NCBI GenBank assembly: GCA_036873135.1
Contig: JAPTYO010000008.1
Location: 41,888,819-41,952,818, forward strand
Origin: Clarkia xantiana subsp. parviflora
Taxonomy: Eukaryota; Streptophyta; Magnoliopsida; Myrtales; Onagraceae
DNA length: 64,000 nt
Direction: 5' to 3'
Below, piece after piece: positions 20,745 through 31,775 of this stretch. Within the stretch, counting starts at the first letter, position 1; every line of letters starts with the position of its first letter. A program made the position numbers and the translations under genes. Below the pieces are notes generated by a model. That model did not search any database and was not told the DNA's origin. It saw only the letters and a list, made by a program, of their open reading frames with translations.

Positions 20745-23499
20745 ATGTCTGGTAAGGACTTTCTTCTATGTTTTCATGATTTGCTGATGTTTGCTCTTCT
20801 TCTCTCAAATCTTCTTGTTTGTAACCGTTTTAGACGAAGCTAGTTCTAAGGCTAGGGCTCCTTTCACTTTTGAACTCGCTGTCAATGAGATTTCTGAGGC
20901 CTCATACGAGGTCGCCCTTAGAGAGGGGTGTATTACCTCGGATTGGGAACCTCGTTTCCCGTACGAGTCTCAGCCTGCCGTCAGAAGGAAGCACATCGTT
21001 ACGCGTCCTCGGGAAGGGGAAGTGTTCGTCTCCGCCGGACAAATAAGCGCGGGGATTCGATTCCCCTTCTGCGGAAATTTGGTGGAAATGTGCAACTTCT
21101 ACAAAACGCACCCTTGTACCTTCTCTCCACACGCCATCTGCATGTGGAATGCCTTCCAACTCCTATGCCACCGTCAGCAGTGGACATACAGTCTACTACT
21201 CTTCCGCACCTTCTATGGCATGAAGTGCAACAAGGCTGGTGTCTGCTCCTTCTCTCCCCGACTCCCCAAGTGGATAAAGGAGCAACTTTCACGCTTCGGC
21301 TGGGATAGCGAAACTTGGAAGTTCCACAAGGATCGGGTGCTGATTCGCGACTCGGGGTCTGACAACAGCGGATGGAAGAAGTATTACTTCTTCGTCCAAC
21401 ACAGCTTCGTCCCCTGGACTCAATGGGAGGTTGTGGCGGACCCTGCCCCCAAGCTTTTGGACTACACCGAGGATGACCTCAACACTCTTCAAATGGTTCA
21501 GCTCTACCGTTGGGGAGACAACTTCATACCCCTCGACGCCAACAAGCTCCAGGAGAAGGACTTGATTTTTATCGGAGTCCGACTCCTCGACTCTGTTTCC
21601 AAAGATTTGGTCGTCTGGGTAACACTTCTAACCATCTTGTCTTTTACTTTTGCAGCCAAGAAGGCTTCTCTGCTGACTCATCTCATTATGAAGCAGGGCG
21701 AGACTGATGCCGTCCCAAGTGGCTCTAAGAGGAAGCGTAAGTTGGTGAAGAAGGGCGCTTCCTCTTCCGCTCCTCTGTCTGCTGCTCCTCCAACCGAAGA
21801 GCCGGTCGGGGCCAAGAAGGCCAGGAGGGAGGAGATAGATCGGGCCTTCGGGGCCACTACCGTCGAGGAAGGTAAGCGCGTTCGTCGTGCAATTAAAAGA
21901 TATAAGAAGTTGGTTCCCAAGGAGTTTATCCCCGCTGATCGGGAATCGCGGGTTCGGGAAATTAAATACATCCTTCAAGGAGAAGTCCCCCACGTTCTCA
22001 AGGCGGGATATTACAACTTCTTTGGGAAGGACCAGTATGTCGAACGCCAAATTCTCTGGTGTCCTGGCGGAATTCTTCCTGACTTTTTTCGTCCTGCCAC
22101 CGCAGGTCCATCGGAGATTCCTGCTCCGACGAAGACTGCCACTCCAGCGGAGACTGCGGCTCCGCAAGAACTGATGCTGGAGGATGTCCCGGCGGATGCC
22201 CAGTTCCGTCGGGTGACTAATTTGGAAGCCTCTCCTTCTGTCGAAGAGGCTGATAAGGGTGGCCTGCTTCCCCGCGGAAGGTCGGGGGAAAGAAGCCTGA
22301 GGCCCGCCGTGAGGGACGTGTCCCGAAGTCCTCCTCCCGAGCTCCGCACTCCTACTCCTGAGCTTCCTCCGACTGAGGTAGCTCCTCCCACTAATGATGC
22401 CGAGGTTATCCCTCCTCTTCCGATGGATGAAAATCTTTACAAGATTTACACCCCCGACCAGGCGACGGTTCCCTGGCGTCCGATCGAATCCCTCCAAGGG
22501 TTTTCGGTTCAACGGGGGAATCTTCAGCCTGACTTGGCCCTGCATCTGCTGGCAGGGTCAATTCCTCCCGCTTTGAGGCAGCCGCTTTGCTTGTCACGGG
22601 AGGACATTGAAGAGGAGTTCCGCGCTATGGCTGTCCGTCGGATGGAGGTAATATTTTAACTTTACTTGTTTTCTTCCTTATCCCTACCTTCGACCATCGA
22701 ATTCTAATCTTTTTTCCTTTCTCCTTAGGAAACCGCGGACCAGCAGCGTTGTTTTGCCATCGCCTTAAGTCTGAAGCGTGCTTTGGAGGAGGCTGAAGCT
22801 AAATCGGACCCCGATGCGTTAGCCAAGCTCTAGGTGGAGCTCGACGAGGCGGTGGCGGCCAAGAACAAGATGGCCAAGGAGAAGACGCTCCTTGATGAGA
22901 TGGCTTCGGGCCTGCTCAAGCAGGTTCAAGATCATGAGGCTGTCATGCGTCGGGAGCGGAAGATGGTCCAGGTGGAGCAGCAGCGGAATGAGGCGGAGAA
23001 GAAGCAGCTCATTCACGAGAAGGGCGTCTTCGCGGATCTTCTCGCGGAGGCCAAGGCGAGGTTTGAGGCCGAGAGGGCTGAGTTCTCTGCCAAGCTGTCT
23101 GAGGCAAAGGCTCAAGGCCTCGAGGAGGGCCGCCTGCAGGGCCGCGAGGAAGGTCTCCAGCAAGGTCGTGCGGAAGGCCGCCTACAGGGCTGCGAGGAGT
23201 ATCAGAATTCTGAAGAATTCAAGGTGGCTGCTGTGGAGTTCTGCAAGTCCGAGATGGAGGATGTTTTGTACAACGTCGTCGAAGAACTCTATACAGCCTA
23301 CGCGGATTCCATTGACTTCACGAAGTCCGAGACTCTCGCCCCCGTCGCAGAGAAGTACTTCAACCTCCCCACGGAGAGTGAAGAGACTGCTGCCGTGGAC
23401 CCGACTCCGCCGGCTGCGGAGCCTTCTGCCCAGGCCCCTCCGAACCTTGCTCCCTCCGATGTTGCTGAGGATCCATCTTCCCACAAGGACAAAGTCTAA
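20745..23499 (+). CDS. Antisense extra ORF of a Tat-lineage gypsy element (gypsy-type transposon protein), one internal stop
   Basis: A spliced gene on the strand opposite to gag-pol, at the place where Tat elements such as Retand and Grande carry an antisense ORF. Inferred exons are 20,745-20,751, 20,834-22,647 and 22,729-23,499 (GT-AG, frame kept: MSDEASSKARAPF at the start, RRME|ETADQQR at the last junction). The N-terminal about 230 residues (CNFYKTHPCTFSPHAICMWN, FYGMKCNKAGVCSFSPRLPK) resemble the 'putative gypsy type transposon' family. The middle is basic (GSKRKRKLVKKG, a likely nuclear signal), then Pro-rich. The C-terminal third is a charged coiled coil with a Gln/Gly/Glu repeat (EEGRLQGREEGLQQGRAEG), about 22,840-23,200. 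A TAG at 22,831-22,833 interrupts exon 3. A 37-nt GT...AG stretch (21,619-21,655) is too short and out of frame for an intron. Function in the family is unknown. Confidence 0.8.
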
Positions 23500-23689
23500 T
23501 GTTACATCTTTTTAGTCCTTGTAGTTTTTCTCCTTTGTCTTTTGTATCAGAACTCCTAGGCCTTCGAGCCTTTATATAAGGAATTTCTTTTATCTGTTTC
23601 GGTCTCGATAATCGTTTGCACTTATTTGAAGCGGCTTTAAACTCGCTACTCAGAACGTTCCGATGCACCATTTAAGATGACTTCATACG

Positions 23690-23840
23690 TCCCTCCGACG
23701 TTTTACTCGAGACTTTACCACTTAAGGTTTCTCGTCTAATCGGGACTTCACCACTTAAGGTTTCTCGTCCAATCGGGACTTCACCACTTAAGGTTTCTCG
23801 TCCAATCGGGACTTCACCACTTAAGGTTTCTCATCCCTGG
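23690..23840. repeat. 33-bp tandem repeat in element D
   Basis: About four copies of a 33-bp unit that contains GGGACTTCACCACTTAAGGT and TTCTCGTCCAATC, just downstream of the antisense gene stop. Non-coding. Confidence 0.85.
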
Positions 23841-23934
23841 CTTTCAAGGCCATTTTTCACACCTTTTAAGATGATTTTTCAAACCCCTTGGGGCTTTTAC
23901 CACGCCAAATCAGACGACTTTAATCGTACCCTTT

Positions 23935-24260
23935 AAGGGCTTTTATCGCGTCTTTGTCAGATGACTTTCACGGACCTGTTAAGGCTTTTTTCGTACCTGT
24001 TAAGGCTTTTGGCCGCATCATATAGACGACTTACGCGGACCTGTTAAGGCTTTTTCATACCCGTTAAGGCTTTTGGCCGCATCATATAGACGACTTACGC
24101 GGACCCATTAGGGCCTTTTCGTACCTAGGCTTTTGGTTGCATCATATAGACGACTTACATATACCCCGTAGGGCTTTTGTCCGTACCCGTTAAGGCTTTT
24201 GGCCGCATAATATAGACGACTTACGCATACCTCGTAAGGCTTTTTATCGTACCTCAGAAG
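23935..24260. repeat. About 64-bp tandem repeat in element D
   Basis: About five imperfect copies of a unit that contains TTAAGGCTTTTGGCCGCATC and ATAGACGACTTACGCGGACC. It lies between the 3' ends of the converging antisense gene and pol. Such arrays between pol and the 3' LTR are common in Tat elements. Confidence 0.85.
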
Positions 24261-24408
24261 GCTTTTCGTCGCGCCCTTCAGGACGTCTTACTAACAATTA
24301 GAATAAATCTAAAATAATTTGATCGGAAGCAACTTCTTTTATTGATAATTCAAAGCTTTGCTTACATCGGATTGATAGATAACTTGCGCCATTCGCGGCG
24401 ACTTAATA

Positions 24409-27391
24409 TCAAACATAATACTTCTTCAAGTGTTCGCCACTAAAGGAATGCTTCAACGTCTTGCCATCAAGGTCCTCTAGTTTGTATGCATTGGGTGCTG
24501 GCATCCCTACGATCTTGTAAGGTCCCTCCCATTTCGGTGATAACTTGTTGATCCGATCTTGATGAATGAACTCGTTCCTCCGCCAGACAAGTTCTCCCAC
24601 GAAGAATTGTCGGGACTTGACACGCCGATTGTAATATCGGGCTGTTGCCAGACGCATTCGAGCCTGGATTTCATCAGCCTTCCACCTCTTTTCCTCGAGT
24701 AAGTCTAAGTCTAGACGTCTCATTTCCTCATTTGTCAGAGGCTCGTAGTATTTTGCGCGATGGGACGCTACCGCTATCTCCACGGGAGGGACTGCCTCCG
24801 TGCCATAGACCAGACCAAACGGAGTTTCTCCTATTTATTGCTTGGGTGTTGTTCTAACAGCCCATAGCACGTTCTCGAGCTCATCCAGCCAATGGCCCTG
24901 CAAGGCGTAGACTCTCTTCTTCAAGCCATCCATCACGATCTTGTTGGCTGATTCTACTTGCCCAATGGTCTGAACATGACGGACCGAAGCGGTCCGGTGT
25001 TCGATGTTCAACTCTTCCAGGTACTCCTTCAATTGAGCCCCATTGAACGGAGGGCCATTGTCGCTGATCAACACTCGAGGAACCCCATACCGGGATATGA
25101 TCTGAGTTTGAAGGAACTTGAGGATCTGCTGTCCTGTCGTATTGGCCAATGCCTTAGCCTCTATCCACTTTGAGAAGTAATCGATGGCCACGAGCAAATA
25201 CTTGCACTGACCTTTCGCTTGGGGAAGAGGTCCCACCAAATCAATTCCCCATTGCACGAAGGGCCATGCACTCCTGATGGGCATTAAGTCCGCGGCGGGG
25301 GCCACGATATTTGGAGCGTACCTTTGGCATGCATCGCAGGATCGGACCATTGCTGCCGCCTCCTTGTTCATCGAAGGCCAATAGTAGCCTAGGTTCAGTG
25401 CTTTCCTCACAAGAGATCGGGCCCCTTCATGACAGGCCGTGACTCCCTCGTGTAGCTCCCTCAGGATCCGATTCGTGTCAGGTTCCGCCACGCATTTTAA
25501 AAAAGGCTTTACGTACCCTTTTTTGTATAACTGGTTGTCCACCATCGCGTAGTTATCCGCAATCCGACGCAACCTGAAAGCTGCCACCTCGTCATCGGGG
25601 AGTGCCCCCGTAGTCAGGTATGTGACCATCGGGGTCATCCAAGTAGGCTTCTCTTCTTCCTCCGATCCTGTCTCAATAGCGCAGATCTCCGCCGGATCAA
25701 TGTTTGAGATAATCACCTTCTCTAGGAAATGCACCTTCCGATTCTCCTCGGGGGCCACTCCCAGAGCGAACTTACTTAAGGCATCTGCTTCCGCGTCTTC
25801 CCTCGGGATCGCCTCGATATCGAAGCTTTTGAAGCTTCCCTTCAAAGTCTGCACCTCGTGCAAATACTTCTTCATTGTCGGGCTCCTGGCTTCATAGTTC
25901 CCCTGGACTTGATTTACGACCAAGCTGGCATCACACTTCACCTTTAGATGATCGACTCCCGTGCCCTTGGCGATCTTGAGGCCCGTGATAAGAGCCTCGT
26001 ACTCCGCTTCATTGTTGGTGGCTTTGAACTTCAACGCATATCGTAGGGGCTCGCCTCCACCGGGCGGTATCAATACGAACCCTGCCCCCGAGCCTTCTAC
26101 ACTCGATGAACCATCAGTGTACATCTCCCAGGTGTTCTCCTCATTTGGCTGTTCTATCTGCTCTGTTATTGGGGCTTGTTCTGCTATCAGGACCTCCATG
26201 GTTGCCCCCTCTGCGGGACCCGTTACTTCCAGATCGGGTGCCGTAGACTCAGCTATAAAATCCGCCAATGCCTGGCCCTTAATAGCAGTTCGCGGAGCAA
26301 AATGTATACGGAACTCCGTAAGCTCGATGGCCCATTTCACCAATCTCCCCGACGCCTCCGGTCGGTTCAGAAAGTGTTTCAAGGGCTGATTGGTTAACAC
26401 CGTAACCTCGTGGGCATGGAAATAAGGTCGTAGCTTTCGAGCGACAACAATCAACGCAAATAGATACTTCTCAATGGCGGGATAATTCATTTCATGTTTG
26501 GAAAATGCCTTGCTTACATAATAGACAGGCACTTGGCTGCCCTTGACAATCTTAATCAAAACAGAGCTAACAGCCACATCAGAAACAGCCAAATAGAGAT
26601 AAAGTGGCTCGCCTGGAACTGGTTTCGCCAACGGCGGAAGGGTACGGAGGTGCTGCTTGAGTGCCTGGAACGCCTCCTCGCATTTGTCGGACCATTCGAA
26701 TTTCTTGTGGGCCCTCAGCATATCAAAAAATGGCATGGCTCGGTCACTTGCCTTGGATAGGAATCGATTCATCGCGGCCAACCGGCCATTCAGCACCTGA
26801 ACCTCCCGATGAGTCTTCGGGGACTGCATCTCCTCGATTGCTTGCAGCTTCTCCGGATTCACCTCGATTCCTCTCTGGCTCACCATGAACCCTAGGAACT
26901 TGCCCGAGTTTACTCCGAAAGCGCACTTGTCCGGGTTCAACCGCACCTGATGGAACTTCATCCGCTCAAACGCCGCCGCTATGTTCTGGACATGGTCTCC
27001 TGCCTGTCGGGACTTCACCAGCATGTCATCCACATATGCCTCCATGGTTTTCCCCAGCATGTCTCCGAACAACTTGTTCACCATCCGCTGGTAAGTTGCT
27101 CCGGCATTGATCAATCCGAGGCATCACATCGTAATGGTAGACGTCACTGTCAGCGTAAAAAGTTGTGTGAGGGGCATCCTCCTTCGCCATCTTGATCTGG
27201 TTGTACCCGGAATAGGCATCCATGAAGCTCAGCACCTCATGTCCCGATGTGGCATCCACCAACTGGTCAATCCTCGGGAGCGGATAGCAATCCTTCGGGC
27301 AGGCCTTGTTCAACTCGCGGAAATCGACACACATCCGCCACTTCCCGTTACTCTTTCGCACCAGGACTGGGTTAGCAACCCAAGTCTGGAA
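24409..27391 (-). pseudogene. Element D pol: RT, RNase H, archaeal-type RNase H, integrase
   Basis: Continues gag-protease after a single stop (TGA at 27,392-27,394). It opens with FQTWVANPVLVRKSNGKWRM and MDAYSGYNQIKM. A two-base deletion near 27,115, in VMP-FGLINAGATYQ, shifts the frame. The long frame 24,835-27,114 holds the RT catalytic EAYVDDMLV, RNase H (YYVSKAFSKHEMNYP), a second RNase H (MYTDGSSSVEGSGAGFVL, KFKATNNEAEYEAL), the integrase zinc finger (H..H then CDACQ) and core residues D (WGIDLVG), D (LISDNGPPF) and E (GQVESANK). A TAA at 24,835-24,837 separates the C-terminal integrase part (24,409-24,834, with KWEGPYKIVG). The dual RNase H marks the Tat lineage. Three lesions make this copy defective. 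Confidence 0.93.
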
Positions 27392-30076
27392 TCAGAGCTC
27401 TTTGATAAATCCAGCGTCGAGCAGTCTGCCCACCTCTTGCTGGATCACGATCCTCTTGTCCGCGCCCATCGGACGCCTTCTCTGCGCGATAGGCTTGATC
27501 GCGGGATCTATCTTCAGCTCGTGCACTATCACGTCGGGGCTGATTCCTGGCATATCACTCGGGGACCAGGCAAACAGCTCCTTAAACCCCTTCAGGAGCT
27601 CGATCAACTCTCGGGCTCTTTCCTCCGACAAAGCAGACCCGATCTTCACCTTCCTCTGAGGCCCATCAATCTCAACCTCCTTCAGATCCTCCATGGGGGC
27701 GGGACGCCCATACTCCTCTCGAGGATCGGCATCAGTCTGAAGGACAGTCATGGCTTCCCTCCTTCTCCTTCGGGTAGCGTTAACATAGCATTTTCGCGAT
27801 GCCACTTGGTCACCCTTGACCTCTCCGACTCCGTTGTCAGTCGGGAACTTCATCTTCTGGTGGACCGTCGAAGCGACTGTCATGAGAGGGTTGATAGTGG
27901 TCCTCCCGATAATAGCGTTGTATGCCCCTGCAGACTCCACTACGACGAAATCTACGTTTCGCTTCTCCATCTTCCAGCCACTACCAAACTCCACCGGTAA
28001 GGTAATCATTCCCAACGGGTAAGAAGTGGAACCAGAGAATCCCACCATCGGGAAGTCCACCCGTGTTAGGTCCTTTTTCGTCTTTCCCATGGCTTCCAGA
28101 GCGTCCATGAAAAGGATGTCGGAGGAACTCCCTCCGTCTATCAGGATTCGCTTCATCTCGAATCCATCCATGTCCAGGGTCACGACCAAGGCGTCGTCGT
28201 GAGGGCTCTCCACGCCTACCAGGTCTTCTGCCGAGAAAGAAATCACCATTTCCTCCTTCAGGGTCCACGACCGGGACCTTTTGCCTAGCACCACAACGGC
28301 AGATATGCGGGAAGCGTAGTTTTCCCGAGAAGCAGAGGTATCACCTCCCGCCGCCATTCCTCCGTGGATGACGTTGATAGTTCCCCGCCTCTCCTTACGG
28401 GCACCTGAACCTGAGGCTTCTTGCTCAACCTTCTTCTTCTTCGGGGATCGGTCACGGGACTTGGAACGGGATCGTGACCGACTTCTGGAACGGGATCGGC
28501 ACCGTCCCCTTCCGACTAACTCTTTTAGCTTCCCCTTCTGGATCATCTTTTCAATTTCCTTCTTCAGCTCCCGACAGTTTTCGGTGTCGTGACCATTGGC
28601 TCGATGGTAGCGACAGTAACGGTCAGGGCGGCCTCCTAGGAATTCGCCTTCTTTTCTCGGAGGGTATCGGGCGAGACCCTGCCGGTCCATCACAGCTAAC
28701 GCAGAAGTCATCGAGCCATTGATGGGAACGCTACGACCTTCGCGGTTATCCTTCTTCGTAGGACGCCTGTCCTCCCTTTTCTCGGGGCGACCACGGTTTC
28801 TACTTCCCTCCGATTTGTCGCTCCTCTTGCGATCATCTGACAGCTTAGACGATGGCTTTCCTCTTCCCGACTTCGGAGGATCAAGCTCTCCGGCACCAAT
28901 CTTCGACTCCTGGACGTCGATCTGCTGTTTTACCCTCGCTTGCAGGGCCTCCATACTCCACACAGCCTTCGCGGCTACGCTGTGCATTAGGTCTGAACCG
29001 TACGGAGCGCTCAAGTTCCGCAGGAAAGTACAGATGGTCTCTCCCTCCGAGATTTCTTCATCAATCTCCGCGGCAGTAGCAGTGAACCGTTGGTAGTAGT
29101 ATGCCAACGATTCATCGGGTCTCTGTACCACCTGAGTTAGGGACCTTACACTCTTCAGGAGACGCCTTCGACCTTGGTACTGCTTGATGAAGCGGTCGTG
29201 CATATCGGCCCAGCAGGTGATGCTTCCTGGCGGTAGGCTGAAGAACCAAGTCATGGCCCTTTCTCCCAAAGTTATCGGGAACAATGAGCATATGAGGTCA
29301 TCGTTCGAAGTCCTGCCCATACAGGCCTGGACATGCCTCTGAACATGGCGAACTGGGTCCCCCTCACCATCGTACTCCTTGATGGTCGGAATACCTAGCC
29401 CGGGCGGGGCAACGGTATCTATCAGCCGCGGAACGAAAGGATGACTGGACCGATCCCTTAGCTCCGATGTCATCTGCTTCTGATCACCCATGCAGATGCT
29501 GACGATTTTCACCACCTGATCGGGGGTGATGGGGCCATTCAGGGGAATGGTCCTGTTTTGCACTGGTCCTGGGCCGTCGACCACGAACTTCTCCAGGTGC
29601 ACTGGTTCTTTACCCTTGTTCCTGGGCGGAACCTCCTGAACCTCTTGTTCTTCTGGGACCACCCTCGGAGGGGGTGGAGGTAGCTCTTCTCGCGGAGGAA
29701 ACTCCTCTGTCCTCCTGGCAGCCTCTCTCTTGTCCAGTAAGGCCTCCATGGCAGCCAAGAACATGGGCATAGCATCTGCTACTGCCTTGGCTAACTCCGA
29801 GTTCGAAGACGACCCTTCTTCCCTTCGCGGGACTCTTTCTCCTCTATGGCCCACCGGGATCGGGGGAGCCTCGTCCTCCTCCCTTCGCGGGATATCCTTC
29901 CTGTTCATCTCCGTGTCTCGGACTAAGACCTCATAACCATCACTCTGCCCCCCTGTCTGGGAAAGAGCGGGGTTCTCACCTTGTTCAGCAACACGTTCCG
30001 GTAACTGAGAATTCACAGTCCCTGCAGGACGAGAACTGCCAGCCTGAACTTGCTTCTTCTTGCCACCACCGACCAT
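27392..30076 (-). CDS. Element D gag-protease polyprotein
   Basis: An open frame of 894 codons from the ATG at 30,076 (MVGGGKKKQVQAG; the frame is also open upstream to the LTR edge). Capsid-type gag lies at about residues 220-380 (ITLGERAMTWFFSLPPGS, DRFIKQYQGRRRLLKSVRSL). A zinc-knuckle variant follows (YCRYHRANGHDTENC, about 515-530). Next is an arginine/serine-dipeptide tract (RCRSRSRSRSRSRSKSRDRS, about 555-575) ending in a lysine cluster. The retropepsin has its catalytic motif intact (ILIDGGSSSDILF, about 670). The C-terminal part leads into RT (ELFAWSPSDMPGISPDVI). The frame ends at a TGA within RT where related elements continue, so it is a premature stop rather than a natural gene end. 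Expressed, it would make gag and protease. Confidence 0.9.
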   Translation of the reverse strand: MVGGGKKKQVQAGSSRPAGTVNSQLPERVAEQGENPALSQTGGQSDGYEVLVRDTEMNRKDIPRREEDEAPPIPVGHRGERVPRREEGSSSNSELAKAVADAMPMFLAAMEALLDKREAARRTEEFPPREELPPPPPRVVPEEQEVQEVPPRNKGKEPVHLEKFVVDGPGPVQNRTIPLNGPITPDQVVKIVSICMGDQKQMTSELRDRSSHPFVPRLIDTVAPPGLGIPTIKEYDGEGDPVRHVQRHVQACMGRTSNDDLICSLFPITLGERAMTWFFSLPPGSITCWADMHDRFIKQYQGRRRLLKSVRSLTQVVQRPDESLAYYYQRFTATAAEIDEEISEGETICTFLRNLSAPYGSDLMHSVAAKAVWSMEALQARVKQQIDVQESKIGAGELDPPKSGRGKPSSKLSDDRKRSDKSEGSRNRGRPEKREDRRPTKKDNREGRSVPINGSMTSALAVMDRQGLARYPPRKEGEFLGGRPDRYCRYHRANGHDTENCRELKKEIEKMIQKGKLKELVGRGRCRSRSRSRSRSRSKSRDRSPKKKKVEQEASGSGARKERRGTINVIHGGMAAGGDTSASRENYASRISAVVVLGKRSRSWTLKEEMVISFSAEDLVGVESPHDDALVVTLDMDGFEMKRILIDGGSSSDILFMDALEAMGKTKKDLTRVDFPMVGFSGSTSYPLGMITLPVEFGSGWKMEKRNVDFVVVESAGAYNAIIGRTTINPLMTVASTVHQKMKFPTDNGVGEVKGDQVASRKCYVNATRRRRREAMTVLQTDADPREEYGRPAPMEDLKEVEIDGPQRKVKIGSALSEERARELIELLKGFKELFAWSPSDMPGISPDVIVHELKIDPAIKPIAQRRRPMGADKRIVIQQEVGRLLDAGFIKEL

Positions 30077-30111
30077 TGATCTGGTAGAAACTATCTTGAA
30101 TTTTCGTAAGC

Positions 30112-30129
30112 TTCCCACAGACGGCGCCA
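30112..30129 (-). other. Primer-binding site of element D
   Basis: The minus strand reads TGGCGCCGTCTGTGGGAA one base inside the 5' LTR end. It is of the TGGCGCC type common in Tat-lineage gypsy elements; I do not assign the tRNA. Confidence 0.8.
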
Positions 30130-30130
30130 A

Positions 30131-30899
30131 TGTTGGATCACGGGCGAAGCTCCGTTACGTCCTTGACAGAAAGCTTGGACTCCTGGGCTTCGCGTAATCC
30201 TGCAAAAGGGGATGACCTGGGTGGTGACCCAGAATCCCTCTCCGATGCTTAAATGAGTATGTGATCAATGGGGGTGATAGCAGTAATCTCAATGCGTATT
30301 AGAGAGAATATTAGATGATGGTTTTCTGAGGTAACTTCCTCCTTTATATAGGAGGGGAAGTTACTCAGTTACCTGTGACCGTGATTGGCCGTTTTCCCAT
30401 GATTCCGTGTATCTCGCCACGATTCCGCGTATCTCGGTTGGGATTCCGTATATCTCGTCCCACGCTCCGCGTATCTTGCCCATACTTCCGTGTATCTCGA
30501 GCACGCCCTGCGTATCTCGGGGGACTTATCCATATATTTAACCGTCTCCCACTACTCTATCTAGTAGGCGGGTTTCTCGGTCCTTATCCTCTGATCACAA
30601 GTCTCGACTCCTGTCGGGGACTCCAGAGTTATCTCATTCTAGATCACCACCCAGGACCCTTTGTCTCACGAGACGGGTCCAGCCTCTGCGGGGCTATATT
30701 ATCGGGGCCTTTACTAAGGCACATCGGGGCCTACTCAGAGGCTTCTTGTCGGGAGCATTCAACTCATACATCGGGACCACTAAAGTCGGGACCCTTCATA
30801 CTGGGCCTTTGGGCCTTCCAGGCTTTTCACGAGGCCCACTGGACCTACTCGCCGTCTATTGACTGTTAACGGGGCTAACGATTTCATCGGAACCCATCA
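30131..30899 (-). mobile_element. Element D 5' LTR
   Basis: 769 bp, nine substitutions from the 3' LTR at 19,410-20,178. Minus-strand TATA box TATATAAAG at 30,342-30,350. It drives gag-pol leftwards. Confidence 0.92.
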
Positions 30900-30904
30900 G
30901 ACAC

Positions 30905-31775
30905 GGTCGGAATTCAAAGGCGAAGGTGCTGCTATGGTGGTCGGATACGAAAGAACTGGAGCTGCTGGATGAAGCAGTATGAGAATACCAGAAGTCAGGA
31001 TTGGACTGGGTTGGAAGTCGGGGCGCCTTAGAGGTGATTGGATCGGTGATACGAAGTTGATGGTAGACTCATGATCGGGTACCTGATGTAAGACGATAAG
31101 GAACGACCGGAAGTCACGACTGCACGCTATGACTAGCTGGATTTTTAAGGAACCGATATTTGAGAACGGACGTAAAACGATTGGATGATGGCGAGATCGG
31201 GACGCGATGATGGCTCCGGTGTTGTTTCGGTGAAGCGGGGATCTACTCATGAAGAAGACGATGCCCTGGGAACTATATAAAATTATCAAACTAATAATAT
31301 GATTATAATGATAATAACAATAATAATAATAATAATGAATTGAACGTCTTTGTTTGTATGTCTTCTTCTCATCCTCCGTTCCCCCTTCACAATGTAAACC
31401 TAGACCCCTATTTATACTAAAAACCTAGCCTAGTTACAGATAAAATTTAAATAAAAAATTCCTAACAGATAATTATTCTAGAGAATATTCTTAAGGATAT
31501 ATATCTTTACAGATAATTATTTTTTGAATAAAAAATAATATCTGGAGATAAATATCTTACAGATAATTTTCTAAAAATAAAAAACTAATTATTATATATA
31601 TTTTTTTAAATATTCCGAAAATATTAAATATATTCGAAATAATTTAAAATATATTTTATAATAATTTCCCTAATGTGCCCTTAAGCATTTTTGGAGACTT
31701 TATGGCTTGACGCGTCCGGAATTTGACGTATCATGTGTAACGTCGTTACGTCCGGGTCAAAATCGAGTGTTTACA
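30905..31775 (-). mobile_element. Palindrome left arm: inverted Ogre-like LTR, inner part
   Basis: Resumption of the LTR begun at 18,862. It ends at 31,775, where the minus strand starts TGTAAACACTCG. It mirrors 37,428-38,350, with a minus-strand TATA motif at 31,409-31,416 (TATTTATA read forward). A 40-bp stretch present in the right arm near 38,100 is absent here. Confidence 0.85.

Larger units (their letters stand above)
19410..30899 (-). mobile_element. Gypsy element D (Tat/Retand-like), nearly complete
   Basis: An 11.5-kb LTR retrotransposon on the minus strand with two 769-bp LTRs, primer-binding site, gag-protease, RT, RNase H, an additional archaeal-type RNase H, integrase, tandem repeats, and an antisense extra gene between pol and the 3' LTR. 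I count 9 substitutions between the LTRs (1.2%). At the often-used plant LTR rate of about 1.3e-8 per site per year this is roughly 0.45 million years. Despite the youth, pol has two stops and one frameshift, so this copy is not autonomous. Confidence 0.9.

Noticed and set aside
21619..21655. Possible third intron (GT...AG, 37 nt) in the antisense gene
   Set aside because: Shorter than plant introns can be and its removal would break the frame, whereas reading through is open.
21628..22545. 305-codon open frame on the minus strand
   Set aside because: Lies opposite the recognisable antisense-ORF protein of element D; composition shadow of a GC-rich coding region with no domain.
27107..28000. 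297-codon plus-strand frame opposite pol/gag of element D
   Set aside because: Shadow of the minus-strand RT/protease coding sequence; no start context or domain.
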